Shown here: one piece after another, positions 23,039 to 33,754 of the stretch
How the letters are laid out: each line of letters begins with the position of its first letter
How positions within the stretch are numbered: position 1 is the first letter of the stretch
NCBI GenBank assembly: GCA_009746045.1
Contig: RPFO01000002.1
Location: 2,446,506 to 2,510,505 of the forward strand
Reading direction: 5' to 3'
DNA from: Mesostigma viride
Lineage: Eukaryota > Streptophyta > Mesostigmatophyceae > Mesostigmatales > Mesostigmataceae
Length of the DNA stretch: 64,000 nt
The notes under the pieces: model-generated
Told to the model about the DNA's origin: nothing
What the model saw: only the letters and a program-made list of their open reading frames with translations
Databases searched by the model: none
Position numbers and translations under genes: made by a program

Positions 23039-23312
23039 ACCCATGGTCGGCGCGGACCTGGACGTCATATTGGCGTCAGCGCTTGTCGGTGGCGCTGACT
23101 CGGGCCATGGCTGACATCATGCTCCGCCGTACGCGGGCTGATTTTGCGGTGCAGCAGGGCTATCAGGTTCCTCCCGTTAGGCGTTTCCATTGGTCTTATC
23201 GTAGTATAGAGCTTTGACATGGCTCTGTATATAGGTTTATAGCTGGGCGTTTGCTTTGGTTTGAGTGATTTCACTCTGCTGTAAGTAATTATATTATTAA
23301 TATATATGTGTG
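23039..23312 (+). mobile_element. 5'-truncated copy 2 of the same retroelement, head-to-tail
   Basis: Starts at CCCATGGTCGGCGCGGACCT and repeats copy 1 through its tail almost without change, except TATCAG for the stop TATTAG. It begins within a few bases of the tail of copy 1, as if inserted into it. Confidence 0.85.
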
Positions 23313-23984
23313 TGCTTTGGTCCTAGTATGGACCATAAGTAATTATTAGGTTGGTTTGTGGGCATTATGATGCCAAGTGCTAACTGACTGATATTTATAG
23401 CAGCGAGTTGGATACCATTTAAGGGTAAGCACTTTGGTGCTCCGTGACTCCCTGCAACGGGAGCACGTAATTAATGGGGCAGTCTTACTGCATCCGCTAT
23501 GCTTTTGCTACTTCCTAGCGTATATTTGCACCTGCACAGACTGTTGCCGCCTGCACTGCATCATGATGCCGTAGCCCTCAGTGGCCTGCCCACGTACTAG
23601 CTAGTGAGGCGGTGAGAGAACTCTAGGGCACCCTCCCTCCTTCCCGTTGTGTATGAGGGGTTGAAGCTAAGCTAAGGTTCCTTTATTGGTACCCACGTGA
23701 CGCAGTCTAACTGAACTTAACTAATTCATATACCTATGGCGCGGAGGTGCACGTGGACACCATGACGCAGGAGGTCAGTGGAGGCTCGGCTCGATGGAGC
23801 CGTCATGCACCAAGATGTTAATTACGCCGGGCGCGCTTTGTATTCCATACAACATGGCTAATGCACATTATTAACAATGAGGATTTGTGCGCAGATTTAC
23901 CCTTAGTTTCTAACATCCTTAGGCACGGTCGCATGGTGGGCATAGGGTGTGGCAAGGTTGTGTCCCGTGTCCCCATCAAAATTA
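23313..23984. other. Retroelement debris
   Basis: No gene. 23850-23945 resembles the RTE stretch encoding ISNEDLYADLPYVSHIIRH (compare 42945-43010), plus orientation, decayed. At 23382-23425, ACTGACTGATATTTA and a reverse-complement match to the TTAACCCTTGATGGTA motif at 20215 hint at a wider inverted-repeat pair. Confidence 0.45.
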
Positions 23985-26960
23985 ATTAAATTAAATTATA
24001 ATAACCTTGATGCCTCCGTTGGGAGATCATGTAGCACATATTCGTTATAATGCATGCTGATGGTGATGGGTGGGGGTGAGCAAACCCGCGAAACCTAACT
24101 AAGCTAACTCTAAGCGTCTAAGCAAAGCAAAGCAAAGCAAAGCAAAGCAAAGCAAAGCAAAAATCCTAGCTACTGGACGTCAGCAAAGCGCCCCTTCCTC
24201 CTGGGGGGGGCTTGCCCACCGGGGCCGGGCTGGCGTGTGGGCCTGGACAATGGTCTGCCACCTCTTCTTGTCAAGCAGTCCAAGCAAGAGAGAGGGAGTA
24301 AATGCGGTAATCAAACTAGGCTAGCTGGGACCACTAGGTCGGCCAGCAACTGATCTGTATACAGTTCATGGCAGGTCTATCAACCCGTCTGGGCCTTTTC
24401 CTTGGGGCCACTGACCCGGCCAGGTCAGGATATGCCGCCCTGGCTGGCCAAGCCGCTGGCGGCCGGGCCGGCCAGACCGAGGGCGGTGTTTACTGCACCT
24501 GACTGGTGCGAGCAAGATGTCCTACGCTGCATGCCTAATCTCATCGGTCAGTAATACGGGGCACTAATACCCTAATATACAACAACTCTAACGACCTATG
24601 CGTGGAAAACCCTACAGTATACATTCAGGACCTGTCGGAGCATCCTCAGTGTAGACCTTGCCGTTCAGCCGCCGGGGTGACCAGCTTGTCTGTGAGCGTC
24701 CATGCCTTGGCGCCGCAGGAAAGCACCGTGAGGACCAGGACCTTGAAGAGCACGCACTTGCAGTCCTCGCCCAGGTCCTTCAAGTGCCGGTAGGTGTTGA
24801 GCGAGCGGACTGCCTGGCCCACTGGCCAGGCCAATGCGGGTGTCCACATCGTCGGCGGTGTCAGGGAGCATGCTCCCCTGGCAGTTAATTGTTTGAAGTG
24901 ATCACGGAACGGGACCTCAGTCCCGTCTAGCAGCCGCGGGAGGGGAGCGCGCGACTGGTAGCCCCAATCACAATTGCATCAGTTTTGACACTAATCTCTG
25001 GAGAACCCACCGCCCGTACGTGCCCCCATGCAAGCCTAGGCTGAGTCCAGCCAGGTCTGAATGTGCTCGGGGCGCTTCATGAGGGTGGTATCATCCGTAT
25101 AAATCATGCAGGTCGGACAGGCGGTAATCAGGGCCACCACCGCCCTCCTTGCCGCGATTGTTATTAAGGATGTCCAAGCCAGGCTCGAACCGAAGCGGTA
25201 GAGCGTGCACGTCACTGGCGCATGACATGATCCACGATTGACAATAATGAACAGATATGGGGACAGGACACAACTTATTAAGTCGCCACACCCCGTTGTG
25301 AAGGGGGAATGGTGGGGTGGTGGGCCTTCGATCCGCAGGCCGCACTACTGCCATGCAGGCAGCCTGTGAACCCTCATACATCCGGTGAATGGCAGCAATA
25401 AAGGCTGCTGGCACGCGAATCATCCAGAGCTAGGATGGCCCGAAAGAGCCTCCCAGAGGACGGTGTCAAAAGCTTTGATGTAGTCAACAAAAATGAAGAC
25501 AAGCGGAAAACCATCAGGGCATATGCGACGCACCTCCTCAACCAGCCGGCGCGCGACAAACACAGCCATGACAGTGCTACGGCCACTACGGAAACCCACC
25601 TGAGACTCAGCCCGGGACGTGTCAGGGTCCATGCAGCGCAGCGCGGAGCCTGTGTAGCATCATGCGCAGTGAAAACCTTCAGCACGACGCTCTGGAGGCA
25701 GACACCCCGATAGTGACAGGGGCCAGCAGCAGAACGCTTCTTGTACAGCATTACTCGGATGGCCGTCTGCATGCCACTCAGCAGGCGGAGGCTCATCAGA
25801 GAGCAGAACACGGTTGCAGAACGCCAGCAGAAGCTCCCGCACCGCCAGGTCAGGGGTCTTGAGCATGCAGCTCGGCTGAAAGGTGGTCGGCACCGACTGC
25901 CGCATCAGTCGCACTGCAAGCGAGCAAGGGCACCATCCTATTCCGGCTCCATATTGAAGCATAGCGAGGGGTGGATGACGTCGTTGGTGGCAAGGCAACC
26001 CTCCTTCGAGGCGGGGAATTGGTAGTCCGTGGCCGAGGAGGGCGCCGCTGCAGGCGGCGGGGGGGTGTCCAGCAGCACCAACTTTATAGACAAGCGGCGG
26101 TCTCCGGGGGTAAAGTGGCAGGGGGGGGGGGGCGCGAGCCCCACCTGTCAAGGAAGTTACATTGTGCCGCCAGTGCCGGCCAACCAGCGGTCAAGGCTGA
26201 CCGGCGCCGCGCCGTCCCCCGTGTACTCCACCGGGGTGGCACCCCGGGCAGCGCTGCCGCCGGCCGCCGAGCCGGTCGAGGTGGTATGTACCACGTACAT
26301 TTCCTCAATGCCCTGGCCGGTTGCGAGCTTGGCAGGCCTTAGCATCCGCGATCGCCAGCTTCGCATCGATGCACTGGGCCGCCTCTGCGTCCTGAGCATT
26401 TGTGTAGTATGTAGGCCTCCACAAAGGCGGCCTTGAGCACCGGTTTCAGCAGCGGGTCCCGGTTACGCCCTTGAGGCGGTGCCGGGAGGCCAGGACCTTG
26501 GGGTCCTGTCAGTATAGAGCGGGCGGGGTCGTCGGCGGGGCATGGCCGGCAGTTGCCGGGACCGTCGCCAGCAGCGGGGCGCGGGCCGCAAAGCCCACAA
26601 AAATGGCAGCGTTGGGAGCACCCTGGGCCAGCGCGCGTCGACGTCAGCCTGAGCCCCTAGTGCCCTCCAGGTACGCCCGCCGGCACGGCGGTTCCGCTCC
26701 GAGTGGTTGGCGTCCCTCCAGTCCTCGAGGTCGGCCCGCGGACCGGGGGTAGCGCAGTCCAGTCAGGGCGGACCACTTGGGTGCGCGGCGCTTGGGGGCC
26801 TGGAACCGGAGCCAGGTGCATGATGAGGGACCGCTGCACGTCGCGTAGCAGCGCCGCCGGTGGTGTCGGCTGCGGAGGTGAGGTGCAGCGGCATCGGCAG
26901 CGGCATCCGCTGCGGCATCGGTGGTCGCCAGCGGCTTGCAGAGATCGGGGCAACAGGTAA
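23985..26960 (-). pseudogene. Decayed RTE-clade retrotransposon copy, minus strand
   Basis: Read on the minus strand, pieces of a reverse transcriptase appear in order. A linker stretch with APVSLDRWLAG lies near 26200. YRGVCLQS (25720), FVDYIKAFDTVLWEAL (25480), and a C-terminal part ending near 24640 follow. Next come the family's 3' UTR, with the stretch about a protein-like AAGAAGAGGTGGCAGACC motif near 24260, and an AT-rich tail at 23985. Frameshifts and stops break every domain, and the first part with the endonuclease is missing. It matches the copy at 37350-39390 better than the intact one at 39391. Confidence 0.85.
24120..24163. repeat. AGCAA microsatellite
   Basis: About eight AGCAA units within the 3' UTR of the minus-strand RTE copy; other copies lack the expansion. 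Confidence 0.9.
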
Positions 26961-27190
26961 GGATGCAGGCAGCTCTGAGCAGGTCATCTTCCCATGCAGT
27001 TCTGCCATTTGGAGGGGTCTTCTGTCATACCCAGCTCGCCAGTTCTGGGGTGTCAGATTTGGTCGTTGGCGTCGTAGCGGTTTTTAAGGATGTATTTCAC
27101 CGTCCGCGACCGACATGCTGAAAAGGACAGCAATATGTCGGCCGGCTGCAGGCGAGTGCTGATGCTTGTGTATGTTTTTAATTAAAACAG

Positions 27191-27613
27191 TTAGCAGAGG
27201 GAGCAGGCGGTGGGGTTGCTGGCGTTGGGTTGGCATCGACGGTCGCCGGCCATAGAAACGGCTTCCATGTTTCGTGGCCGTTTGGTATGTAGCGTCGGTA
27301 GCGGTGATGGCGCCGGCAATTGTTTGCTTTCCTCAAGAACGGTGTCCAACGTGCGAGCGTCATGCAAGAGCTGAAGACGTTGCCGGGGCATCCATACATA
27401 GCTACGATCAATATCATGTATACTATGTCGGAGTCGCACTCGCACTAAGTCATGTGCTGAATGCCGCCATATATCGAGCAAAAGATCGATAAAAAGATCG
27501 ATGTCTGCTGGGCAGGCCGGTGTCAATAGCTTTATATTACGAAATCGGGGGCTAAGGCTGCAGAAAACTATATCGGCGTGTTCGTCATCAAAAGGCAAGT
27601 CTAATGCAATCAA
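27191..27613 (-). CDS. Unrecognised 140-residue open frame
   Basis: A frame of 140 codons with ordinary-looking composition (MIALDLPFDDEHADIVFCSL at its start), acidic then basic. No motif was recognised. It lies between two RTE remnants, so it may be part of a transposon or a chance frame. No splice partners or neighbours support it. Confidence 0.2.
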   Translation of the reverse strand: MIALDLPFDDEHADIVFCSLSPRFRNIKLLTPACPADIDLFIDLLLDIWRHSAHDLVRVRLRHSIHDIDRSYVWMPRQRLQLLHDARTLDTVLEESKQLPAPSPLPTLHTKRPRNMEAVSMAGDRRCQPNASNPTACSLC

Positions 27614-27639
27614 CCCGACCCTCCTGTCCCGACTCCCGA

Positions 27640-27810
27640 CCCTGTCCCCATACCTCAGTGTTCATTATTGTCGTGGATCACGCCAGGCAAGTGCGCGCAT
27701 ATTGCCGCTACTTAGGGGTTCGAGCCTGGCTTGGACATCCTTAACTACGTCCGCAGTGAGGGAGGCGGTGCATGGCCCTGCATGGCTATCGCCTGTCTGA
27801 CCTGATTTAT
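27640..27810 (+). pseudogene. RTE fragment, piece 1 of 3
   Basis: Corresponds to the reverse transcriptase stretch from LSPYLF to GYRLADLIY (compare 38465-38630). It stops at CTGATTTAT where the hairpin-ended element begins. Together with 29569-29990 and 34583-35245 it forms one RTE copy that was later interrupted twice. Confidence 0.85.
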
Positions 27811-29568
27811 TGTCTAATCACCAAGAAAATGTCCTCAAATGAGGACATTTTTAAGCATGGATACCATTTGTAATAACTAACACATGTCAACACATCCATG
27901 GGTACGGTATGGAACCATGTTCATTTATGATATGTTCAAGAGTTGCAATGCTTAACATCCATGAAATATGCTCATTGTATAATTGTTTACCATTTATGAA
28001 TGCAGGGGGGTCGCTACACGAGTGACCAAATAGCACTCAAGTCAAAAATATGCCAAGAAAGAAGGCATGGCCAGGTCATGGCTGGCCCTGAAAATGCACC
28101 CAGGGTGCCCACAACATGTCTACGTTACACCCTCGCAGTCCTAGACCCTGCAGCCTGCCAGGGGGGGGGACAAAATGTAACTGGCAGCCAGGGACCATGG
28201 TGCAGGCCAAACAGCAGGTGTAAAGCTAGCTCAGTCCAACGAGTGAAATATGAAGCAAATACTTGCCAAGGTTACGTCCATGATCGTTAGTAGAGGCTCG
28301 GCTGCCACCACGGTGCTAAACCATGATGCTGAACCCTTACGTTATGTATGAAACATATACTGCAAAGAGGCACAAGTTGTAACACAAGCACAATGTAAAC
28401 ATGACAAGCTCAAGTTTCCAAGCCAGTCTTGATCACTTGGACATGAGTTGAAGCATTAGAAACATATGGGCAACATACCAGCAAGCCTTGAAAAACTTCT
28501 CAGCAACAAGGCAGTATATGTGTTGAATCAAACTACCACATCGCAATTAAGCACAGCGACTTCTAGTTGCTGCTGTTTTGATAACGCAAGGCCGTTTACC
28601 TTTTCAGTGACGCAACGGGAAAAGAAAGTACTGCCCAGCAAACTTCCGTTATTCCCCGGACATAAACGTAATCAAAAACACGAAGTTGGGCATTGAAAGC
28701 AACCGGAATGATCACGTCTGCGAGAGTTATAGGTTACAATCCGCTTAACACGCTTACTTAGAACGATGCGGTTGAGAATGACAGCCGGAACCTTGTTCTT
28801 GACGTGCGCCCAGGCCGCCAGCTGCGCGGGCCAGCTCAAGAAATATATATTAAAGGACGGTGACGCGTGGGAAGCACCCAGCCTTGCGGCAAAAGAAAAA
28901 TATGGCTCGCGCTCGCCCTGGTTTTCGCCAGGCGCGACTGCGACATCACGACGAAAAAATAGAGACTGTTTGACGCATGCAACTGCCCAGGTCCCTCTTC
29001 TCCCCATGTCGCCCATAAGCCCAGAAGCGTACCATAACCCATACTCGCGATATCCGCAGCGTCTGGGCGGAAAAAGAAATTGTAAAACCGAACTGCGAAC
29101 TGACCTATCATGCGATCTACGTAGCTCTCAGATTTTCTTCAACCATGCCAAAATCCGTTCATGAACAAAAATTTCGACATATACAAAGCACCTGCACGTG
29201 AAGAATAGCATCTTCGAAATCACTAGATGACGATCTAAAATGCTGTCTTCGTCCGGGGCAAAATAATTCCCTACAACATTCAGGCAAGCCTCGGAACTGG
29301 CACGACCCCATAGCCGCCACTCGACAAAACACTCGATTGCATTGCGATGTTCTTGCTATTGTAGGTACTTTTCGTCGCCTCATATTTTCCAGGTACGGTC
29401 GACCCCTGTCGACCCCAGGGGCTTGGCGCGCTCAGTACCTATCCCAGTTTCGCGCCAAAACCCACCAAGTGACCCTAGGACCAAATTTGGCGCCAAAACC
29501 GCGCCCCTGACCCCCCCCGTCTCAAACGAGGACTATGTCCTCAAATGAGGACATTTGGTTTTTGGACA
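27811..29568. mobile_element. Hairpin-ended insertion, 1758 bp, TTAT target duplication
   Basis: Splits an RTE copy between CTGATTTAT and GCGGATAATA, leaving TTAT at 27807-27810 and 29569-29572. Its ends are TGTCTAATCACC and GGTTTTTGGACA. Just inside each end lies the palindrome TGTCCTCAAATGAGGACA (27829-27846 and 29536-29553), the right one doubled by a degenerate copy. The interior has no clear gene; 28466-28696 (plus) and 28672-29016 (minus) are small frames without motifs. It is a non-autonomous transposon of unclear superfamily. TG..CA ends with a 4 bp duplication would also suit a solo LTR. Confidence 0.75.
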
Positions 29569-29990
29569 TTATGCGGATAATAATACCACCCTCATGCCCG
29601 AGCACATACATATTGATCATGGAACTGGCTGCAGACTGTCTGGGCTCGGAGGCGCGGGCGGTGGGGCTGGAGATTAGCGTAAAAACTGAGACAATGGTGA
29701 TTGGTGCTACCACTCGCCCGCTGCTCCCGCAATTACTGCTCGACGGGCTGAGGTCCCGTTCCGTGATCACTTCAAACTCGGCTGGGGAGCATGCTCCCTG
29801 ACACTGCTGGCGATGTGGACACCCCCATCGGCCTGGCCTGGGCCAGGCTCCGCCTTGCTCAACACCTACTGGCACTCGAAGGACCTTGGCGATCGAGGCT
29901 CAGGCACCGCAAGCGAGTGCTCTGTAAGGTCTTGGTTCTCATGGTGCTCACCTTCGGCGCCGAGGCATGGACGCTCACGGACAAGCTGGT
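29569..29990 (+). pseudogene. RTE fragment, piece 2 of 3
   Basis: Resumes at the YADD box (here decayed) and runs through CLGSEARAVGLEISVKTE, ending at the FGAEAWTLTDKLV stretch, where the LTR element is inserted after CTGGT. One frame change occurs near 29800. Confidence 0.88.
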
Positions 29991-32210
29991 TGTCAAAATA
30001 TTCTATAGAATGTGTTGACCAGATTCCTATTTATACTTCCAATCACCTATATATTTTGCAGGTGTCGGAGTAGAGTTCCGGTCTTATGAAGCTTCCTCTT
30101 GGTGAACAAAATGAGGCGATTTCAATGATATAATTCGCGTCTTTATTGTCCCCATATCCCGGCTAGCGGCCCTTGTACAAGGCCAGCTGCCATGGCTGCT
30201 CAAGTAGTGCTTAACATTAAGGAGCAAGAGGTCACAGCTATATGCTACGTTGCGCACAAAGCACAAGTCACGAAACAAGCAATATCCGCCGTTAGATGTC
30301 TGGCGGCGCACTGCTGAACATCGGATGCATAGAGCACATTGTCGCGTGCCGGTCCATTACGTTCTTATTTACGCGCGGGTAAACTATTGTGACGTGACTT
30401 TTACGTCCGTGGAACCCTTGCGGTTTACTTTACCGCTTTGTCTTGGCGCCGCGCCGCGGAATCACGTGTCCGTTGAATCGTCGGCGGATCTTCTGAATTT
30501 GTCCAAGTGCGAGTGCGTTCGCATTTGCGGCAGTGGGCTAAGGGGGGATTTGGGCTACCGGTCGTCACCAGGGCAGTCTAGGCGCTGGCGCGCGCCACTA
30601 AGGCAGGCCAGGCATGTTGGGCTGGCTGCCGGCCCAGTGATCACGTGCTCTGCCAGGACTACAGCGAGGGACACCAGACTTTGTGGAGAACGACCAGGGC
30701 TACACGTGAAACGTCGCGAACGGTCAGCACGCTTTGAGCAGCGGTGCCTGAGATGGCCGGCAATTTAGCCTGGTTAATTTCTGATTGCGGCAGCGCTTTT
30801 TAGTGTTGCAAAATATCTACAAGTTGTTTAGCTCGTGCTTGGACAGATTTGTTCATGAGATTTGGTTTGTGTCAGGCAAGCACCAGCTGATCTAACGTTA
30901 AAAAGCGCATGCTAGATTTGCGGCACCTTGTTCAGCGTATTTTGGTTGTCACTGGCTGATGTCATGTTGGAAAGGTTAGCTTGCGCAGGTTAAAAGGATG
31001 AACAGTCGGCCATTGTGGTCGTTGTTCGTTCAGTTTTCACTTCACAACGACGCAGTTGTCTTCATGTGATTAACTAGTAGAACAACCCGGCCGCAACCTC
31101 CGTGATGGTTGCGAGATTGTTTTCATGGGTCGAGGCGAGCTAATAGGCATACAAGTTAAGCCTTTTTGGATTTGTCTCGAGGACAGTCGTCGCAGGGACT
31201 GCCAGTATGGTAGATTCGCCTGGGCACTGTCGGTAGCTTAGGGTGAGAGCGGTTGGCTGGGTGTTGGCATACATCCGGACAAGGCCAACTTCCGTAAGGA
31301 GAGCGGGTAGCGGATGTTCATGGTATTGGACATGCCGGACTTGTTTGCTCGAAGCTAGGCAGGCCAGGGGCTGGAATTAGCCAGTCTTTCTTGTTGATGA
31401 ACATTGGTTTTGGCTAAAATGTATTCTCAATTTTATTTGTGAATAACAAAATCTTGTTAAGCGTTATGTCATAAAGGTCGGTAGGAACTGCTCTTGCAAC
31501 GGGTGGCTGCCAGTGGGGCAGAGCCCACACATCATCTTCCGTAGTGAAAAGGGAGGCCTACTGAGCTTGGCTGACCTTGTTTGACTATGCTAGGGAGGCA
31601 TAGAGCCATGTTATTTGGTTCCCTGAATTTATAATTGGTCTTTGCCCGCATGGTAATTGCAGTGGATATGCATTTAGACCGCGCATGGGGCCAAGGGGGA
31701 AGGCTTCTGCACGGTAGGCGACAACATGCATAACATGCATGCACAAGCTAAAGGACCAAGGTTGCAGCGCCGGCGCCACTATACTCTACCATGTTACTAT
31801 ATCTGATTTCTTTCTAGTGGCGCGGCTCATGCTGCTCGGCTCAACTTAGGTGTAAGAATTACAAGTGCAATCGGCGCGGCGCGACGCCAGGACTAAACGC
31901 CACAATGGTACGCATGGGAAAAATGTCAAAGTACCCATGCGGTGCATCAAGACTCAGTAGAAGAAAAGTGGTACGACTGTCGGACGTCACAGCTAGTCCA
32001 TCATATCGTCCGTGTAACAAAGTAGAAAATATTCCGTGCGGTTAAGTACAACAACATGCCCCAAGCCTAAACTATTAATTCAAGTGTGCCATAAATTAGG
32101 CGTACGATGGGTGCAATTAAGTAGCGATGCAACCCAACCGTCGGCTGAAAAATAATTGGTCACACTTAATCCAGCTAGCTATTCGGGCATAAGTGTCTAT
32201 ACCGCTGACA
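29991..32210 (-). repeat. 3' LTR, interrupted
   Basis: 29991-30339 plus 31724-32210 together equal the other LTR (832 versus 828 bp). The gap is a separate insertion. Plus-strand ends read TGTCAAAATA and GCTGACA. Confidence 0.93.
30340..31723. mobile_element. Nested 1384 bp insertion, probable solo LTR
   Basis: Ends TGTCGC and GCGACA, flanked by ACAT (30336-30339 and 31724-31727). The uninterrupted LTR at 33755-34582 has ACAT once at this point, which proves the empty site. TG..CA ends and a 4 bp duplication fit a solo LTR of an element not otherwise seen here. No open frame with known motifs; the frame at 30250-30768 crosses the border. Confidence 0.85.
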
Positions 32211-32377
32211 CACCCCCGTGCCAGGATAGCTCAGCACAACAGGTATACATGTAATACATGTCTCAGGTACAGTGGGTCCAGCTGGATTGTCCTGCGGTAA
32301 ATCACCCCCGTGCTGTATACACAAACATGTTGTCAAACAAGTCGTTTCCTGTAGCCACCCAGGTGGGGTATAATGAC

Positions 32378-33325
32378 TCAGAGAACGGTCGCCAGGTTGT
32401 CTCCTCCCGTGTCGCCGCTGGTGGTGTGGAACACAAACCCAGGTGGCACAGGGTCTGGCTCCTGTGTTGCGTGTGCTCGCTCCTTGGGTCGTAGGGATGG
32501 GGTCTTTCGCCAGCACTCGTCCTCGAGGTGACCGGGTCGCCGACAGAACTTGCAGCGCTTGCCCTTCTTCTCAGACTCAGCCCCTGTGGCGTAGGCTTGG
32601 CCTGGAGTTGTTGCAGCGGAGTCCTGCGGCTTGCTTGTGTTGGTGGTCTTGGCCCCAGGTCGAGGAATCTGATCGCTGGAAACCAGCATGTCGTAGATCT
32701 CCAGGAGCAGCTTGTGGATCTGCTCCAGGGTCATCCCCGGCAGGCGGCGGGCGGCCATGGCTGCACGGAACGCAGGCGGTAGTCCATTGATCATGCAATC
32801 GCGCCACTCGTTCCAGTCCATTGCCTCGCCCGCGTCCTCCAAGTCCTGCCGGAGGAACTTGCCACGTTGCCAGTACTGGTTGCAGGTCTCGCTCGACACT
32901 TGCAGGGAAATACGTTGGATCTCGCTCTTCTTGGCCAGTCGGTAGCTCTCGGTTTGGTAGGGCTGCCTCACCTCCGCCTGGAGTGCCTTAAACACGGAGC
33001 TGGCACGTCGGTCAGTAACCAATCGCGCCACGCGTGCCCCTCGGCCCTTCATAAGGCTGATGATGGGTGTGAGCAGCGTTTTCTCGGCAGAAATCACATC
33101 AGGGTCGTTCATGTCGGCTGTGCCGTCGATGACGTCCTTGACATTGTATGCCTCGCACCCGGTAAGTAGCATATCCTCGAACTCGCGCCAGGTGGCGTAG
33201 TCTTCAAAAGGATCGAAGCGCGTCATGCTGCGGAAGTATTTTACAACCTCCTTAGCGCCCTTCGTTCTTGGGAGCTCATCGCGTGAAGGTGGGGTATTGG
33301 ACGCACCACCACTGCGTGTGTTCAT
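32378..33325 (-). CDS. Gag-like protein with CCHC zinc knuckle
   Basis: Nucleocapsid-type protein of the LTR element. The start chosen is the ATG at 33325 (MNTRSGGASN), giving 315 residues; the frame is open to 33475, adding 50 residues with no family features. The central part (WREFEDMLLTG, LPPAFRAAMAARRLPGMTLE) resembles Gag capsid regions of plant-type LTR elements. Near the C-terminus CKFCRRPGHLEDEC is a perfect C-x2-C-x4-H-x4-C knuckle. The frame is intact, consistent with recent activity. Confidence 0.85.
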   Translation of the reverse strand: MNTRSGGASNTPPSRDELPRTKGAKEVVKYFRSMTRFDPFEDYATWREFEDMLLTGCEAYNVKDVIDGTADMNDPDVISAEKTLLTPIISLMKGRGARVARLVTDRRASSVFKALQAEVRQPYQTESYRLAKKSEIQRISLQVSSETCNQYWQRGKFLRQDLEDAGEAMDWNEWRDCMINGLPPAFRAAMAARRLPGMTLEQIHKLLLEIYDMLVSSDQIPRPGAKTTNTSKPQDSAATTPGQAYATGAESEKKGKRCKFCRRPGHLEDECWRKTPSLRPKERAHATQEPDPVPPGFVFHTTSGDTGGDNLATVL

Positions 33326-33405
33326 GGTGTACAAGAGGTAAAACAGGCGCTCCTCGCGCGGAAAGAAAGACTCGCAGCGGTGAAATAAAATGCGCCTTGG
33401 AAAGC

Positions 33406-33642
33406 TCACTCGAAAACAATGCCCTTTTCTTCCTTTAGATGCTTCAAATAGCTCAGTAACAAGGTGTTTAGCCACAGATAGTCAATTGGGCAATCTGGGT
33501 TGGTTTCTCTGATGCCCTTTATGATCTCTTCTGTCCACTGCTGCGCCTTAGCAGGGTTGATAAACGCTGATATTTTCCGCCCCTGAAATTCAATAGTTAC
33601 TGTGGCAAAATCTGGCTGATCAGGCCCCTCCTCTGTGCTCAT
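33406..33642 (-). CDS. Small leader ORF of the LTR element
   Basis: 78 codons between the primer-binding site and gag, starting MSTEEGPDQPDFATVTIEF. It has a protein-like composition but no known domain. It ends 80 bp before the preferred gag start. It could be a first coding part of gag joined by splicing or frameshifting, or a separate leader. Confidence 0.4.
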   Translation of the reverse strand: MSTEEGPDQPDFATVTIEFQGRKISAFINPAKAQQWTEEIIKGIRETNPDCPIDYLWLNTLLLSYLKHLKEEKGIVFE

Positions 33643-33740
33643 CAGTACCCTTGAAAAAGTAGGCTGGACAACTGGGCGTTTTTCTCCTTATAGGCGCTTC
33701 TTGTAGACGTTTCGTGGCTTGTGAAGGCGATTCGGAACTT

Positions 33741-33754
33741 GGCTTACGATACCA
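33741..33754 (-). promoter_or_regulatory. Primer-binding site
   Basis: TGGTATCGTAAGCC starts at the base after the 5' LTR on the minus strand. The first seven bases match the TGGTATC of primer sites complementary to methionine tRNA, common in Copia-type elements; the rest diverges from TGGTATCAGAGC. Confidence 0.7.

Noticed and set aside
25435-26436. Plus-strand frames in the RTE region
   Set aside because: They are antisense to reverse transcriptase remnants read on the minus strand.
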